From assembly GCA_900557255.1 (NCBI GenBank), contig USSA01000002.1, forward strand, positions 1 through 47,136: a DNA stretch of 47,136 nucleotides. The letters run 5' to 3'. Position numbers and translations under genes: made by a program. Origin of the DNA: an uncultured Prevotella sp. GTDB lineage: Bacteria > Bacteroidota > Bacteroidia > Bacteroidales > Bacteroidaceae. Below the pieces are notes generated by a model that searched no databases, was not told where the DNA came from, and saw nothing but the letters and a program-made list of their open reading frames with translations. Numbering within the stretch: position 1 is the first letter of the stretch; each line of letters starts with the position of its first letter. This document shows, in pieces, positions 15,440 to 24,846 of the stretch.

Positions 15440-17368
15440 TTAATATCTAAATGTGTAACCTATCTTTACCGAGAAGTAATTGTTACGCTGTTTGTATCCT
15501 GACATCAAGACATCGGCCCCTTTATCGAATATTCTCCAACGCTCACTATTCCAATACTTTTCGTTAGCTGCATTAGAAAGCATAATGTTGTATTCCATGC
15601 CAAATGAAATTCCTGCATATTCATAAGAAACACCCAACCTTGCACCGAAATTCAGCTTTTTTAGAGGAGAATCTTCCAAATCACAGTCTTTTGGTATAAC
15701 TCCATTGGTCAAAAACTCATCTGAGTAGGTTTCGCTATATTTCATATGTGATTTATATAGATTTAATTCACCATTTCCTGAGTAATTTAATGATGTCGTA
15801 AGACCTTGACTATAAACAATATCTGTTCGCTGGTTGTTCACGATTTTGTAACTACCCATTTTGTTTGCATCTGTATTCCCCGATATTTTCATCTTTGCAG
15901 AGAGTCCATATCTTATTGTTGGTCCTATATTGATTTGCAAGTGACTAATTTTTGTAACCGGAATACGATACGATGCGATAACAGGTATTTCTATCTCGTT
16001 GAAAGTATATGACTCTTGATACTGATTCTGAGCATTTCCTTTAAAATAATAATTCTTGGTATCACCTAATGTGAATATTTCCACATCTCCAGAGAAATAG
16101 TTCTTATATTTATAATGCGTGAACTCAACACCTGGCTTTAAATAGAAATTTTTGTATATTCTTATATCTGCAAATAAACCAATGTTAAATCCACCAGATG
16201 ATTTATAAGATGCGTTTTCACGATTGTCCCCTAATGCGTAATTAACTACGCTGCCAGTAAAATTTCCTCCAGAGCTATTGATAATATTGGGAAATAAGTA
16301 GCCTGCACTAATTCCAAAAGAAATTGCACGCCCACCAATTCCAAAGTTTGGTATGACAGCAACCAATGGCTTAGCTTCCTGACTGACATTAATTCCTAAT
16401 GTTTGCTTACCAGTAGTGACATTTACACTGGCTTCTCGATTCAAGTTGATAGGCTCATTAGGTGTACAATGTATCTTCAACAGGTTGTCTGCCACCTTTG
16501 TAACTTGACACCAATGAGGGAAATCACCAAATCTCCAATCTTGTGCATCAGTTAGTATTTGTACATACTCATCGCCACCATTAGGTCCGAAATGCAGGTC
16601 ATTCTTAGAGAACGCAAGATGATCAAGTCCTGCTCCTTGATAAAGGTTTATAATGACAGTCTTAGTGGAACTCTCAACCTTTATTTCTGCCGATCGTTCT
16701 ACATTATTGTCGTTTGCGAGAGCTGTCAATTTGATTTTTCCATTCTCTTTCGTTGAAACAACCCACCCTGGAACATCAGTAACATTCCAGTTCGTATTGG
16801 AACGAATTTCTACCGTATTTGTCTCTCCTTTATATGGGAATGTAAGATTCTCAACAGACGGTACAAGCATTTCTGGTGCTTTCTCATTCTTGACAACTAC
16901 GGTTCTTGTTTTACCACCCATTCTGACAACAACCTCGCAAGAACGGTCAGCATTATTCTCATTAGCTTCGCTGATAATATATATCTTGCCCTTCTCTTTC
17001 TTAATTTTGCACCACCCTACACTCTTGTCATTGACAAAAGCAGTCCAAGTACCATTTCCATCAACGGTTATGACATCTTGTCCTCCTTGGTAAGGTATAA
17101 CCACTTTGTTGTCTGACAATGAAAAAGGCTTTGCCGTACTTGGCTTTCTTAGTACACGGTCTATCCATGCAATTCTTTTCTCACTGTCTGGCACGTATAG
17201 GTTGTTGCCACAGTGAATAACTTGTTGGAATTTAGACTTCGCTTTTTCCAACTTTCCTTGGTCAACCAACGTGTTGCCTTCTTGATACAACACCTTGCAA
17301 CTTTGAGCGGACATTGGTAGTCCACCCAATAATGCTAAAGATGTCATTAAAACCAATGATTTAATCAT
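15440..17368 (-). CDS. BACON-domain outer-membrane β-barrel protein
   Basis: This 642-residue protein has a signal peptide (about 1-21), a short TPR-like helical segment (about 25-70, YQEGNTLVDQGKLEKAKSKFQQV), and three BACON repeats (about 78-163, 166-245, 250-330). The repeats are recognised by alternating patterns such as WNVTDVPGWVVSTKENGKIKLTALANDN. A C-terminal β-barrel (about 345-642) ends in aromatic VKIGYTFRY, typical of outer-membrane insertion. BACON domains are Bacteroidetes Ig-like modules often involved in carbohydrate or surface binding. The start overlaps the preceding kinase stop by 4 nt (ATGA). It could give the apparatus an outer-membrane exit or a peptidoglycan/surface anchor; this is not shown by sequence. 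Confidence 0.82.
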   Translation of the reverse strand: MIKSLVLMTSLALLGGLPMSAQSCKVLYQEGNTLVDQGKLEKAKSKFQQVIHCGNNLYVPDSEKRIAWIDRVLRKPSTAKPFSLSDNKVVIPYQGGQDVITVDGNGTWTAFVNDKSVGWCKIKKEKGKIYIISEANENNADRSCEVVVRMGGKTRTVVVKNEKAPEMLVPSVENLTFPYKGETNTVEIRSNTNWNVTDVPGWVVSTKENGKIKLTALANDNNVERSAEIKVESSTKTVIINLYQGAGLDHLAFSKNDLHFGPNGGDEYVQILTDAQDWRFGDFPHWCQVTKVADNLLKIHCTPNEPINLNREASVNVTTGKQTLGINVSQEAKPLVAVIPNFGIGGRAISFGISAGYLFPNIINSSGGNFTGSVVNYALGDNRENASYKSSGGFNIGLFADIRIYKNFYLKPGVEFTHYKYKNYFSGDVEIFTLGDTKNYYFKGNAQNQYQESYTFNEIEIPVIASYRIPVTKISHLQINIGPTIRYGLSAKMKISGNTDANKMGSYKIVNNQRTDIVYSQGLTTSLNYSGNGELNLYKSHMKYSETYSDEFLTNGVIPKDCDLEDSPLKKLNFGARLGVSYEYAGISFGMEYNIMLSNAANEKYWNSERWRIFDKGADVLMSGYKQRNNYFSVKIGYTFRY

Positions 17369-18693
17369 AAATTATTTATTTTTGTTTTTAATTTTTCAGA
17401 AAATTCCTTTTTTCGCTCTGAATAAACTTCTTCTTGGATTGGCAAATTATCATGTATTGCAATGTCAAGAGTATCACAAATGCCTTTGTATGTTTTTAAG
17501 TCCATAAATAGATCCTGTATGGAAACGATGCGCTTGTTGATACTATCTTTTGCAAATTTGTTTTCTGTTTTCTCACGCACCGCTTTGATATATTTGACTT
17601 TTGCTTTATTCAACCTGCTGCTTGTAAGTTCATAATTTATAAACTTCACAGCTTGGGTTTCTTGTTTCTGCAATGTAATGATGGAATCGCCACTGTTTTT
17701 GTAAACTAAAAATGGCTCTAATTCTTTTGTTCTTGTATTCCATACAATCATTGTTGACACCATTATACATATAATAGCTATGGATGCCACAAGAATGGCA
17801 ACGTGATTCTTTTTGCCTTTCCTTTTAGAGTATTCTTCAATATACTTTGCCGTTGGACGTTTCTTAGGGTCAGCATCCAAACAGGCATATATGATATTTT
17901 TTATTCGTTTGGAAATGTTTTTATTCTTTATTGCTGGTATTTGTGCACCATCCAATTGAGCTGCACCACCATCATTTCCAAATGGGACATCTCCAGTTAA
18001 TACTTCATAAATAGTTGCGCCAAATGCCCATATATCGCTGCTTGCATTCGGCTTATACCCCTCATTGTATCTCTCAGGAGGCATATAGATAGCCGTTCCA
18101 CTGCTTTCATTCTCGAAATATCTGTCATCCTCAACACCCGATTTGACACTGATACCAAAATCAGTAACACAATAATTCTTATTTGTGTCTATCAGAATGT
18201 TGGCAGGCTTAATGTCTTGATGGATAATAGGTGGTTCTAAACTGTGAAGATAGCCCAATCCAGAAGAGACATCTGCCATAAGCTTCCATACATCATCCTC
18301 GTCATTTAATTTACCTATTAAGGACTCAACAGAACCATTATCACAAAACGGCATGACCAAATAGGGCATTCCGTCGCATATAGAATAGTCAGTTGTTGGA
18401 ATAAGATTGGCATGGTGACAATTGAAGATTGTTTTGAATTCAGACCTAAAGCTCTGCTCACCATCAACATCAAGAATGTTCTTGGGACGATATATCTTTA
18501 TGGCCACAAGGACTCCAGTTCCATCTACCCGTATGACATCATCATTATCTTCCGACAACTTAGTGTCTATGGACTCGTAGTTTTCTGCCAACCATACGTC
18601 AGCAGTACCACCTTCTGTACTTAGCAGTTTGATAAGTCGATAATGCCCATCAAACAACACTCCGTCATTTTTATATTTGCTTAAATCTTGCAT
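17365..18693 (-). CDS. Transmembrane Ser/Thr protein kinase 2 (PpkA-type)
   Basis: This 442-residue kinase is clearly paralogous to kinase 1 over the catalytic domain: STEGGTADVW, K66, HQDIKPAN with D160, D178 in DFG, and PPE in place of APE at 205-207. A single membrane helix (about 297-317) is followed by a ~125-residue, Lys-rich, probably helical outer domain that differs from that of kinase 1. Both kinases keep Lys, Asp and DFG, so both should be active. The gene starts 3 nt after the glucosaminidase stop and overlaps the BACON gene by 4 nt. Two kinases with different outer domains suggest that two envelope signals feed one cytoplasmic target set (inference). Confidence 0.9.
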   Translation of the reverse strand: MQDLSKYKNDGVLFDGHYRLIKLLSTEGGTADVWLAENYESIDTKLSEDNDDVIRVDGTGVLVAIKIYRPKNILDVDGEQSFRSEFKTIFNCHHANLIPTTDYSICDGMPYLVMPFCDNGSVESLIGKLNDEDDVWKLMADVSSGLGYLHSLEPPIIHQDIKPANILIDTNKNYCVTDFGISVKSGVEDDRYFENESSGTAIYMPPERYNEGYKPNASSDIWAFGATIYEVLTGDVPFGNDGGAAQLDGAQIPAIKNKNISKRIKNIIYACLDADPKKRPTAKYIEEYSKRKGKKNHVAILVASIAIICIMVSTMIVWNTRTKELEPFLVYKNSGDSIITLQKQETQAVKFINYELTSSRLNKAKVKYIKAVREKTENKFAKDSINKRIVSIQDLFMDLKTYKGICDTLDIAIHDNLPIQEEVYSERKKEFSEKLKTKINNL

Positions 18694-18696
18694 TGC

Positions 18697-19680
18697 TTAT
18701 TGTAAATACAAAATTTCTCCATTTCTCAACTTGGAAAAGATGTCAATGTCATTCAGTTTTGCCAAATACGCTAATTGTATTCCGAATTGTTGGGATATTT
18801 CATACAAGGTTTCATTAGCTTTCACCCTATATGTGTCTTGAAGTCCCAAGTATTTCTTTTTCTTCTTTTCCAGATATACGATATCGCCTTCTTTTACTTC
18901 TTTAGAAGAAGACAACTCATTGTATTCTAATATTTTAGTCTGAGGAATATCGTATTTTTGTGCGATTGATGCCAAACTTTCCCCAGGATATAAGATCGTA
19001 CAGCGAACGCCATTTATATCAACTACAAATCTCTTGACAATGCTTGCGATTTCCTTTTCTTCATCACTTTCTTCTGCATCCGACATTGTATATTCCGCAT
19101 CGAAAACAGGGATTGTTGTCGATATGTGTTTTGTTATTGTCACAGTTTTTCCTGCACGTAGCTTTACACCACCATTTACGGCATAAAGTTTATAGGCATC
19201 TATAAAACCTATCAATGCTTTAGCATAATTTCCTGCCGTAGCATATCCCGCCCTCTGAAGACCTATTGCCCATGCCCGATAGTCATATACACTGTTAGCA
19301 AACAAACTTCTATACCTACTGTTGTTTCTAAGAAAAAGGGCATGGTCTCTGAATGATTCCATCGCTGAAGAATACTTGCGGAATCGGCTTTTCTGACGCT
19401 CATCATCCCATGCAAGAAAAACCTCCCCAGTCCAACCACCAAAGGCTTTGACTCCAAAGTGATTGTTAGCATTTCTTGTCAACATACTCTTTCCTGCGCC
19501 AGATTCCAATATACCTTGTGCCAAAGTAATAGAAGCGGGTATGCCATAGCGTCTTTCCTGCTCCAATGCTATTTGCCTATATTGAGTGATATAGGATTGG
19601 ATATCAGAAGAAGACTGTGCATAACATGATATGTTATGTATTAGTACGAATCCCACAAAAATGCCCCAAGTCTTTCTCAT
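18697..19680 (-). CDS. Periplasmic glucosaminidase with two LysM domains
   Basis: This 327-residue protein has a signal peptide (about 1-21) and a FlgJ-type endo-β-N-acetylglucosaminidase domain (about 27-165). The likely catalytic Glu is E59 in LAQGILESGAG; NHFGVKAFGGWTG and RYRSLF are also typical. Two LysM peptidoglycan-binding modules follow (about 217-275 and 281-327). Such enzymes cut glycan strands. The Sec signal and its place among structural genes favour a housekeeping role, opening the wall for T6SS assembly, rather than an exported effector. The neighbouring 233-residue protein 5 nt upstream might be a partner, but no immunity-like features were found. Confidence 0.88.
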   Translation of the reverse strand: MRKTWGIFVGFVLIHNISCYAQSSSDIQSYITQYRQIALEQERRYGIPASITLAQGILESGAGKSMLTRNANNHFGVKAFGGWTGEVFLAWDDERQKSRFRKYSSAMESFRDHALFLRNNSRYRSLFANSVYDYRAWAIGLQRAGYATAGNYAKALIGFIDAYKLYAVNGGVKLRAGKTVTITKHISTTIPVFDAEYTMSDAEESDEEKEIASIVKRFVVDINGVRCTILYPGESLASIAQKYDIPQTKILEYNELSSSKEVKEGDIVYLEKKKKKYLGLQDTYRVKANETLYEISQQFGIQLAYLAKLNDIDIFSKLRNGEILYLQ

Positions 19681-19685
19681 TAATA

Positions 19686-20387
19686 TTATATATTATAACC
19701 ATTGATACCTTTTGTTGCTATACCAAATGTGCCAGAATTTCCATTGGTTATTCCTTTCTGTATCTTAGAAACTTTTCTTGGCATTTTTCTAATCACCTCA
19801 CTAAGAGCACGGATAATTTCTGTGGCAAAAGGATTATTGAGACCAACTATCATTTCTTCAAGTTGCTCTCGAATTATAGCCAAATACTTATCTGCACAAT
19901 CAATGTTTTTTCCAAGATAGTTTACAATTCGCTTATTCAGTTCTTTATTAAAACTATTAAGTAGTTTTGTCGGAGAGATGTGTTTGAGCAATCCCACCAA
20001 AATCTTTTCAAGTCCCTTTCCTGCAACTTTAAATCCAGGTATAGGGAAACATGAAATTATAGCAACAAAACATCCAAAAAAATTTCCTAAAGCAAAACAG
20101 AAACATGCATCAATCAAGTTAAAAGCAATTCCTATTCCTGGTGCACACCCTCCTATAAACAAGAATCCCTCTATTGAGTGATAGATTTTGCTTAATGTTG
20201 AAGTATTACCACTTGTTAATTGTGCTTCAAGAAACGTTGTACATGGATTTTGTGCATTTGCATTTTTGGCAACGAATGACTTATATTCCATCGTTTCCGT
20301 AATTCTCAACTTACTACAAACTGTATGAAGTTGATGCTCTGGAATTCCCTTTAGGATATTCAATATACTTGCAGGAACTTTTGGCAT
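19686..20387 (-). CDS. Hypothetical protein with central hydrophobic Gly/Cys-rich region
   Basis: I do not recognise this 233-residue protein. Residues ~70-125 are strongly hydrophobic with small residues (FLFIGGCAPGIGIAFNLIDA, then CFPIPGFKVAGKGL), giving two probable membrane or amphipathic helices. This resembles pre-toxin linker regions of polymorphic toxins. No signal peptide is visible at the N-terminus, and the C-terminal third is helical and basic. It lies between tssF (8 nt gap) and the glucosaminidase gene (5 nt gap). It could be a small inner-membrane T6SS part, or an effector or immunity remnant. Confidence 0.6.
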   Translation of the reverse strand: MPKVPASILNILKGIPEHQLHTVCSKLRITETMEYKSFVAKNANAQNPCTTFLEAQLTSGNTSTLSKIYHSIEGFLFIGGCAPGIGIAFNLIDACFCFALGNFFGCFVAIISCFPIPGFKVAGKGLEKILVGLLKHISPTKLLNSFNKELNKRIVNYLGKNIDCADKYLAIIREQLEEMIVGLNNPFATEIIRALSEVIRKMPRKVSKIQKGITNGNSGTFGIATKGINGYNI

Positions 20388-20395
20388 GCGAGAGT

Positions 20396-22207
20396 TTATT
20401 TATCAAGATTGACTAATATTGTTAGTATTGGCATTGAGATACAAGAATTGTCAATGATTTGTCTTTGAATTTTCATATCAAGATGTGCGTCTAATGCCTT
20501 CTCATAATTTTTCTTATCCTTGAACTCAATATCCACATACAACCCACGCTGAACAGATTCTTTTTCTGCCGCACCCTCAACATGCACATTGACATTGATT
20601 CTCTTGAACTCTTCTTTGCCATAAATGGCTATAAGCTCTTTTCTGACAAAAGCCTCAACATCCATTTTGGTGTATAATCGGTCGTTGGTCAACGAATAAT
20701 AGCGGATAAGCTCATAGCGTTCGTCAGCTGTTGCCTTGTCCTTTCCACCGATTGCAGGAATTACTACAGGAACGTTGCTCTCTATTATCGGTAATTTCTT
20801 GCATTCTAATTTTGAGGAAGTTCCTGTGTTTGCTCCAATCGTTAGCGAATTTCCCAAAGCTCCTTGTGTTGTCAGGAAAGAAACCTTAGCAACGGAGCTG
20901 TTGGATGCTTGCTGGATGTTCTTCATAACGTATGTTCCACTGTCATATTTGAACTTATCATTCTTCTCGCCAACTGACTTTGCTATCTTATTGACAAGTT
21001 CTTTCAACCGCTTTATGTCTTGTCCATCCTTCAATCCATTATACTCTATAAAGGCATAATAGTCTTCAATGAAGTGATTGTAAAGATTACGAATGTCACG
21101 ATACAAATCGCCATGATGATAGCAGTGGGCATCAAAATCTCTAATCACAAACTCCTCTGCCGACATGGAGAATCCCTGTTTATGTGCAGCATTGCTCGTT
21201 TCAAGAACGGAGACGAAGAACGAATCTTCTTGCTTTTGAAGTTTTGCCACAGGTGCAGTCTGTGTCAATGTAACAGAATTCATATCCACGTTGACGACAG
21301 GAATGGCATTCAGTGTCATTTCGCAATCATCACTTACTATGTAATTATCTGGAAATTCCACCTGAAGCCACAATGTATCCTCATGAAAACAGTTTAGGAC
21401 ATCGCTTTCCACCCAGTTCTGAAAAACACGTGGATAGGTTCTTTTTTTGAATATATCCCTATTGCGAGTCTTGTCTGTCAGAGTAACCAACACACCATTT
21501 GGTAGCTCTTGGAGTATTCGTTTCCAGTATTCTATAATAGACAAGAAGCGAGTAGATACTTGCTGTGCATCGAAAGGTTCCAACATTTCCACATCTTCCA
21601 TTCTGTTCATAGTACAGAACTCCAAAGATTCCTTTGCACTTCCTACAACAGATATAGATTGTGGATATAGGCAATTGTTTGTTTTCAAGAAGAAAGAAAC
21701 TCCTTCAAGCGACTCTATTTCTGCCTTTGTGCGGATACCAATCCATAGCGTATTGGATTGGTCCATCTGCACTTCATAGGTCTGTTCTTTTGTGTACAGA
21801 CGGTTTGGGGAGAGTACATAGATATCATCGTATGGAACAAGAGTATTCTTGAAAAGAGGAAGGTAATTTATGACGGTTTTGCTTACCTTATCTTTATAGG
21901 TAAAAGATACACCCGAAGTAATCTGCACACTATCACTATCTTTGTTTTTCTTGAATAAAGGAGATACCACAGCCAAAGCTGGCATCGCCTCTATTTGCTG
22001 CATAGGGATAAAATCCTCACAGAAACGATTGACCAACCGTTGGTCAAAATCGTCAATGACATCACGAATCTTCTGGGTTTCATACAGCAAGGCAACCAAC
22101 ATCATCTTTGCTATCGGATCCATCAACTGATAGTCTATCGGCTCCGGCATCATCGATTGCAGGTGTGCAATAACATCATTAATCCTCTTTTGCAATTCTA
22201 TATCCAT
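20396..22207 (-). CDS. tssF: TssF, T6SS baseplate protein
   Basis: This 603-residue protein has the TssF-type opening of the Bacteroidetes family (INDVIAHLQSMMPEPIDYQLMDPIAKMMLVALLYETQKI..FVDFDQRLVNRF-like pattern), followed by long β-rich regions. It ends with a domain containing YSLTNDRLYTKMDVEAFVRKEL, similar to phage baseplate J-type ends. TssF, TssG, TssE and TssK form the baseplate wedge under the sheath. The gene follows tssE with a 2-nt gap, and baseplate neighbours on one side support the call. It is full length with no frameshift. Confidence 0.85.
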   Translation of the reverse strand: MDIELQKRINDVIAHLQSMMPEPIDYQLMDPIAKMMLVALLYETQKIRDVIDDFDQRLVNRFCEDFIPMQQIEAMPALAVVSPLFKKNKDSDSVQITSGVSFTYKDKVSKTVINYLPLFKNTLVPYDDIYVLSPNRLYTKEQTYEVQMDQSNTLWIGIRTKAEIESLEGVSFFLKTNNCLYPQSISVVGSAKESLEFCTMNRMEDVEMLEPFDAQQVSTRFLSIIEYWKRILQELPNGVLVTLTDKTRNRDIFKKRTYPRVFQNWVESDVLNCFHEDTLWLQVEFPDNYIVSDDCEMTLNAIPVVNVDMNSVTLTQTAPVAKLQKQEDSFFVSVLETSNAAHKQGFSMSAEEFVIRDFDAHCYHHGDLYRDIRNLYNHFIEDYYAFIEYNGLKDGQDIKRLKELVNKIAKSVGEKNDKFKYDSGTYVMKNIQQASNSSVAKVSFLTTQGALGNSLTIGANTGTSSKLECKKLPIIESNVPVVIPAIGGKDKATADERYELIRYYSLTNDRLYTKMDVEAFVRKELIAIYGKEEFKRINVNVHVEGAAEKESVQRGLYVDIEFKDKKNYEKALDAHLDMKIQRQIIDNSCISMPILTILVNLDK

Positions 22208-22209
22208 CG

Positions 22210-22707
22210 TTATATTTTTATTCGCTTGACGGTTGGTTCCATCAAGAAACTGATTTCTTTTTTATAGGGTACAATAGTACCAAGTCCATCATCAAGCACT
22301 CCAATAATTATTATCGTGACTTCATATTTAGAAAGCAACTTATGATTAGATTCATTTTCCGTTTTTATAGAACCCAACTCTATAGAAACATTTACTTGTT
22401 TCAATTGTGGTTCATAAATATGAAGACTCTTTTCGATACTTTCCTTACATTCCTTTAATGTCACCTCATTATAAAGCCCATTGCTATAAGTTCCATTCTG
22501 TCCATGATTAAAACTTTTGAAATGAACATTGGAATACTCATGGTTCCAATATTCAAAGCCGAAATCATCGTCAGCAATAAAACTTCCTTTGGGCGAAAAA
22601 ACAATAAGTTCGATAAAATTATCTATCATTGCGACTCTTTCCTCCAAACTTCTCGCAATGATTCCTGTATTGTCTTCGTAGGTTAATGGTGTCTTAATGA
22701 AAGCCAT
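22210..22707 (-). CDS. tssE: TssE, gp25-like T6SS baseplate protein
   Basis: This 165-residue protein is of the GPW/gp25 fold. It carries FSPKGSFIADDDFGFEYWNHEY, where PKGSFIADDDFG matches the region around the conserved gp25 motif, then TLKECKESIEKSLHIYEPQL, the conserved amphipathic helix. TssE initiates sheath polymerisation on the baseplate. It lies between tssK and tssF with 2-nt gaps, as expected for a tightly coupled baseplate cluster. Confidence 0.85.
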   Translation of the reverse strand: MAFIKTPLTYEDNTGIIARSLEERVAMIDNFIELIVFSPKGSFIADDDFGFEYWNHEYSNVHFKSFNHGQNGTYSNGLYNEVTLKECKESIEKSLHIYEPQLKQVNVSIELGSIKTENESNHKLLSKYEVTIIIIGVLDDGLGTIVPYKKEISFLMEPTVKRIKI

Positions 22708-22709
22708 AT

Positions 22710-23936
22710 TTATATTGCTGGTCCACCAAATGGATTACCTTTCTTTATAAGCACCTTATATGTTTCTATTTCAGAGGACATTCCATCCTTGTATGCAACA
22801 ACCTTAACTGTTACATTTTTAGGTGGTTCTTTATGCCAGTCATCTGTAAATCCGCTATCAATTACTATAGTATTGCCAGATTTAGATGATTGTGTCGGGT
22901 TACTTCCATCTATAGTATAATAAATGGTTGCTCCTGGAGCATTATTAGTAATTTTCACTTGTGCATTTCCCGATTTTACAGTTTGGCGTAATTGGTTGTT
23001 ACTGATAGATGGCGCAGGAACTGAAGGATGTTCTTCACGAACAGGTTCTGCACTGAAAGCTTTTATTTTCTCATTGATAGAAAGAGATAATTCTATTCCT
23101 TTATTTATTATCTCATACACATTCCTATAATTATAAGGAGTATTTATGAACGAGATGTATTGTGCAGGGTCACTGATGGTTATATTGTCATCCAAACTGC
23201 AAGCGCAATAGAATGCGCTCACAAGTTTTTGAAGTTCTGCCAGAAAGTCCATAGGAGTCATGATGTCTTTTCTTTTATCTACAGAAATCATAATCTGTTG
23301 GGCTAACGGCCAGAATATCTTCACGGCATCTTTCTTTTCCGTATATAACTGCTGGGGAAGTCCAGCGTTTATCTCTTTAAGTGCTGTTGCAAACTTCTGT
23401 ACAAGTTCCTCATACTTGAAATGTGACCTAATATACAAACATGGTGGAACAAAATCTGTTTCATCAGAACGCCAACAATATTCATCGTATAGGATTCTTG
23501 CAATAGGCAAAGAGTTGTCTGGAATTGCAGAGTTCTCTTCCACAAGAATAAAACCATACTGATTTTCACACATTCCATCATTCGTGTCTCTGATACCATC
23601 AAGAACAGAAATACAGAGATAATACTTCTTGCTTGTGTCCTGAGTAGGAATTATCACACGAGTGTCAAATGTGTTTGTATAGTTTGTATCATACTGTACA
23701 TCTATAAGACTTCCATTTCTGCTTAGTCCGATGCAATCAACCGATACAACATCTATTACTTCGTTGTTAATATCTAAAGCGACATCAAACTTTCTGCTAC
23801 TTGGCATAAGCCCCATTCGTCCACATGCTCCGAGTGCGAGAGCATTGGACACCATTTCTTCTGTGCATTTATCAGAAAGAGTGAGGACTTCGTCAGTAAG
23901 TCTCATTCCTTTTTTCCACAAAATTCTCTTTGCCAT
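22710..23936 (-). CDS. tssK: TssK, T6SS baseplate adaptor, with fused chitobiase-type C-terminal domain
   Basis: This 408-residue TssK-like protein starts with the typical KRILWKKGMRLTDEVLTLSD and has a helical middle (PLAQQIMISVDKRKDIMTPMDFLAELQKLVSAF). TssK links the baseplate wedges to the membrane complex. The final ~85 residues are a CHB_HEX_C-like β-sandwich (ITNNAPGATIYYTIDGSNPTQSSK, then NVTVKVVAYKDGMSSEIETYKV), a module better known from secreted glycan enzymes of Bacteroidetes. In a cytoplasmic baseplate protein this is an unusual fusion. It may replace the usual C-terminal domain that contacts the membrane complex (inference). It lies 1 nt after tssG. Confidence 0.82.
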   Translation of the reverse strand: MAKRILWKKGMRLTDEVLTLSDKCTEEMVSNALALGACGRMGLMPSSRKFDVALDINNEVIDVVSVDCIGLSRNGSLIDVQYDTNYTNTFDTRVIIPTQDTSKKYYLCISVLDGIRDTNDGMCENQYGFILVEENSAIPDNSLPIARILYDEYCWRSDETDFVPPCLYIRSHFKYEELVQKFATALKEINAGLPQQLYTEKKDAVKIFWPLAQQIMISVDKRKDIMTPMDFLAELQKLVSAFYCACSLDDNITISDPAQYISFINTPYNYRNVYEIINKGIELSLSINEKIKAFSAEPVREEHPSVPAPSISNNQLRQTVKSGNAQVKITNNAPGATIYYTIDGSNPTQSSKSGNTIVIDSGFTDDWHKEPPKNVTVKVVAYKDGMSSEIETYKVLIKKGNPFGGPAI

Positions 23937-23937
23937 A

Positions 23938-24846
23938 TCAAATGTTTGTATTATAATTCAAGTAATTATATAGTGTGGTGTCTGAGATTCTCAATGGACT
24001 TGTATCTTTTGAAACATCAAACACTAAAATAGAATCAACAGAAATAAAATAATCTTGTACAAATTGCCTAAATACCTCCAAATCGTTGACGAATGGAAGA
24101 AAATCTTCATCGCAGTCCTCGTCAGACCAATATGAAATGGAATATGTAATCACAGATTCAGAATATGTATTGCCAACATATACGTCTCCTATCTTGCATC
24201 CTTCAGTATTACCATACCTTGGTTCTTCATCAGTAAATTCCGTTTGCTTACTTTTGACATTTATTTTCAAGCCTTCTTCTGCCAGCACCTTTCTTAATAG
24301 TAGTGTTATGAGAGTTCTATTGCCTCTTATAGTCTTACAGGATGATATATAAGGTATCGTTCTTTTTATAAACCTATTTCCCCTTTGCTCCGCTGTAAGT
24401 TTGTCTAACAGTATGTCGTGAATGACACTATTCGATTCTACATATTTATTCAGTCGTTCCCTAACTTCCAACCGTAGCTGAAAGAGCAAAGCATCAATAG
24501 GGGAGAAAAACTTGTAGGCTTGTTCTTTTTCCTTTTCCTGCTTTGCATATTCTTCAGAGAATCTTTGTTTTTTTTCTCTTTCTGGAATATTGTCAAATCT
24601 GTCTATGCTGTGAAACAGAAATTCGGGCAATGAATTATAAAGGCTGTTGCGTCCTAAGTGAAGCAAAAACTTTTCTTGCTCCTTTTCTATTTCCAAAATG
24701 TCATTATAGGCATTGCGTTTATGCAAACCGCAGAATTTAACACGGAAAGTGTCCTGTGGGAAAAAGCCGAGAAAGACTTCCGCATTAATGTCTTGTGGAA
24801 CATTCTCTGGCACAACCATCTTATTATAATCCGAAATATTCTGCAT
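23938..24846 (-). CDS. tssG: TssG, T6SS baseplate protein
   Basis: This 302-residue TssG-like protein has an N-terminal helical segment (LEVNAEVF..FFPQDTF-type pattern) and LHLGRNSLYNSLPEFLFHSIDRFDN. A long charged helix follows (EEYAKQEKEKEQAYKFFSPIDALLFQLRLEVRERL), then the C-terminal domain. It belongs to the Bacteroidetes baseplate set with tssK/E/F immediately downstream. Its start codon lies 23 bp inside the 3' end of the ThiF/E1 gene, so translation of this structural gene is tied to that of the conjugation enzyme. Confidence 0.82.
   Translation of the reverse strand: MQNISDYNKMVVPENVPQDINAEVFLGFFPQDTFRVKFCGLHKRNAYNDILEIEKEQEKFLLHLGRNSLYNSLPEFLFHSIDRFDNIPEREKKQRFSEEYAKQEKEKEQAYKFFSPIDALLFQLRLEVRERLNKYVESNSVIHDILLDKLTAEQRGNRFIKRTIPYISSCKTIRGNRTLITLLLRKVLAEEGLKINVKSKQTEFTDEEPRYGNTEGCKIGDVYVGNTYSESVITYSISYWSDEDCDEDFLPFVNDLEVFRQFVQDYFISVDSILVFDVSKDTSPLRISDTTLYNYLNYNTNI

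Noticed and set aside
18697..19680. Glucosaminidase as a T6SS effector
   Set aside because: It has a Sec signal peptide and LysM domains and no linked immunity-like gene; wall remodelling is more likely.
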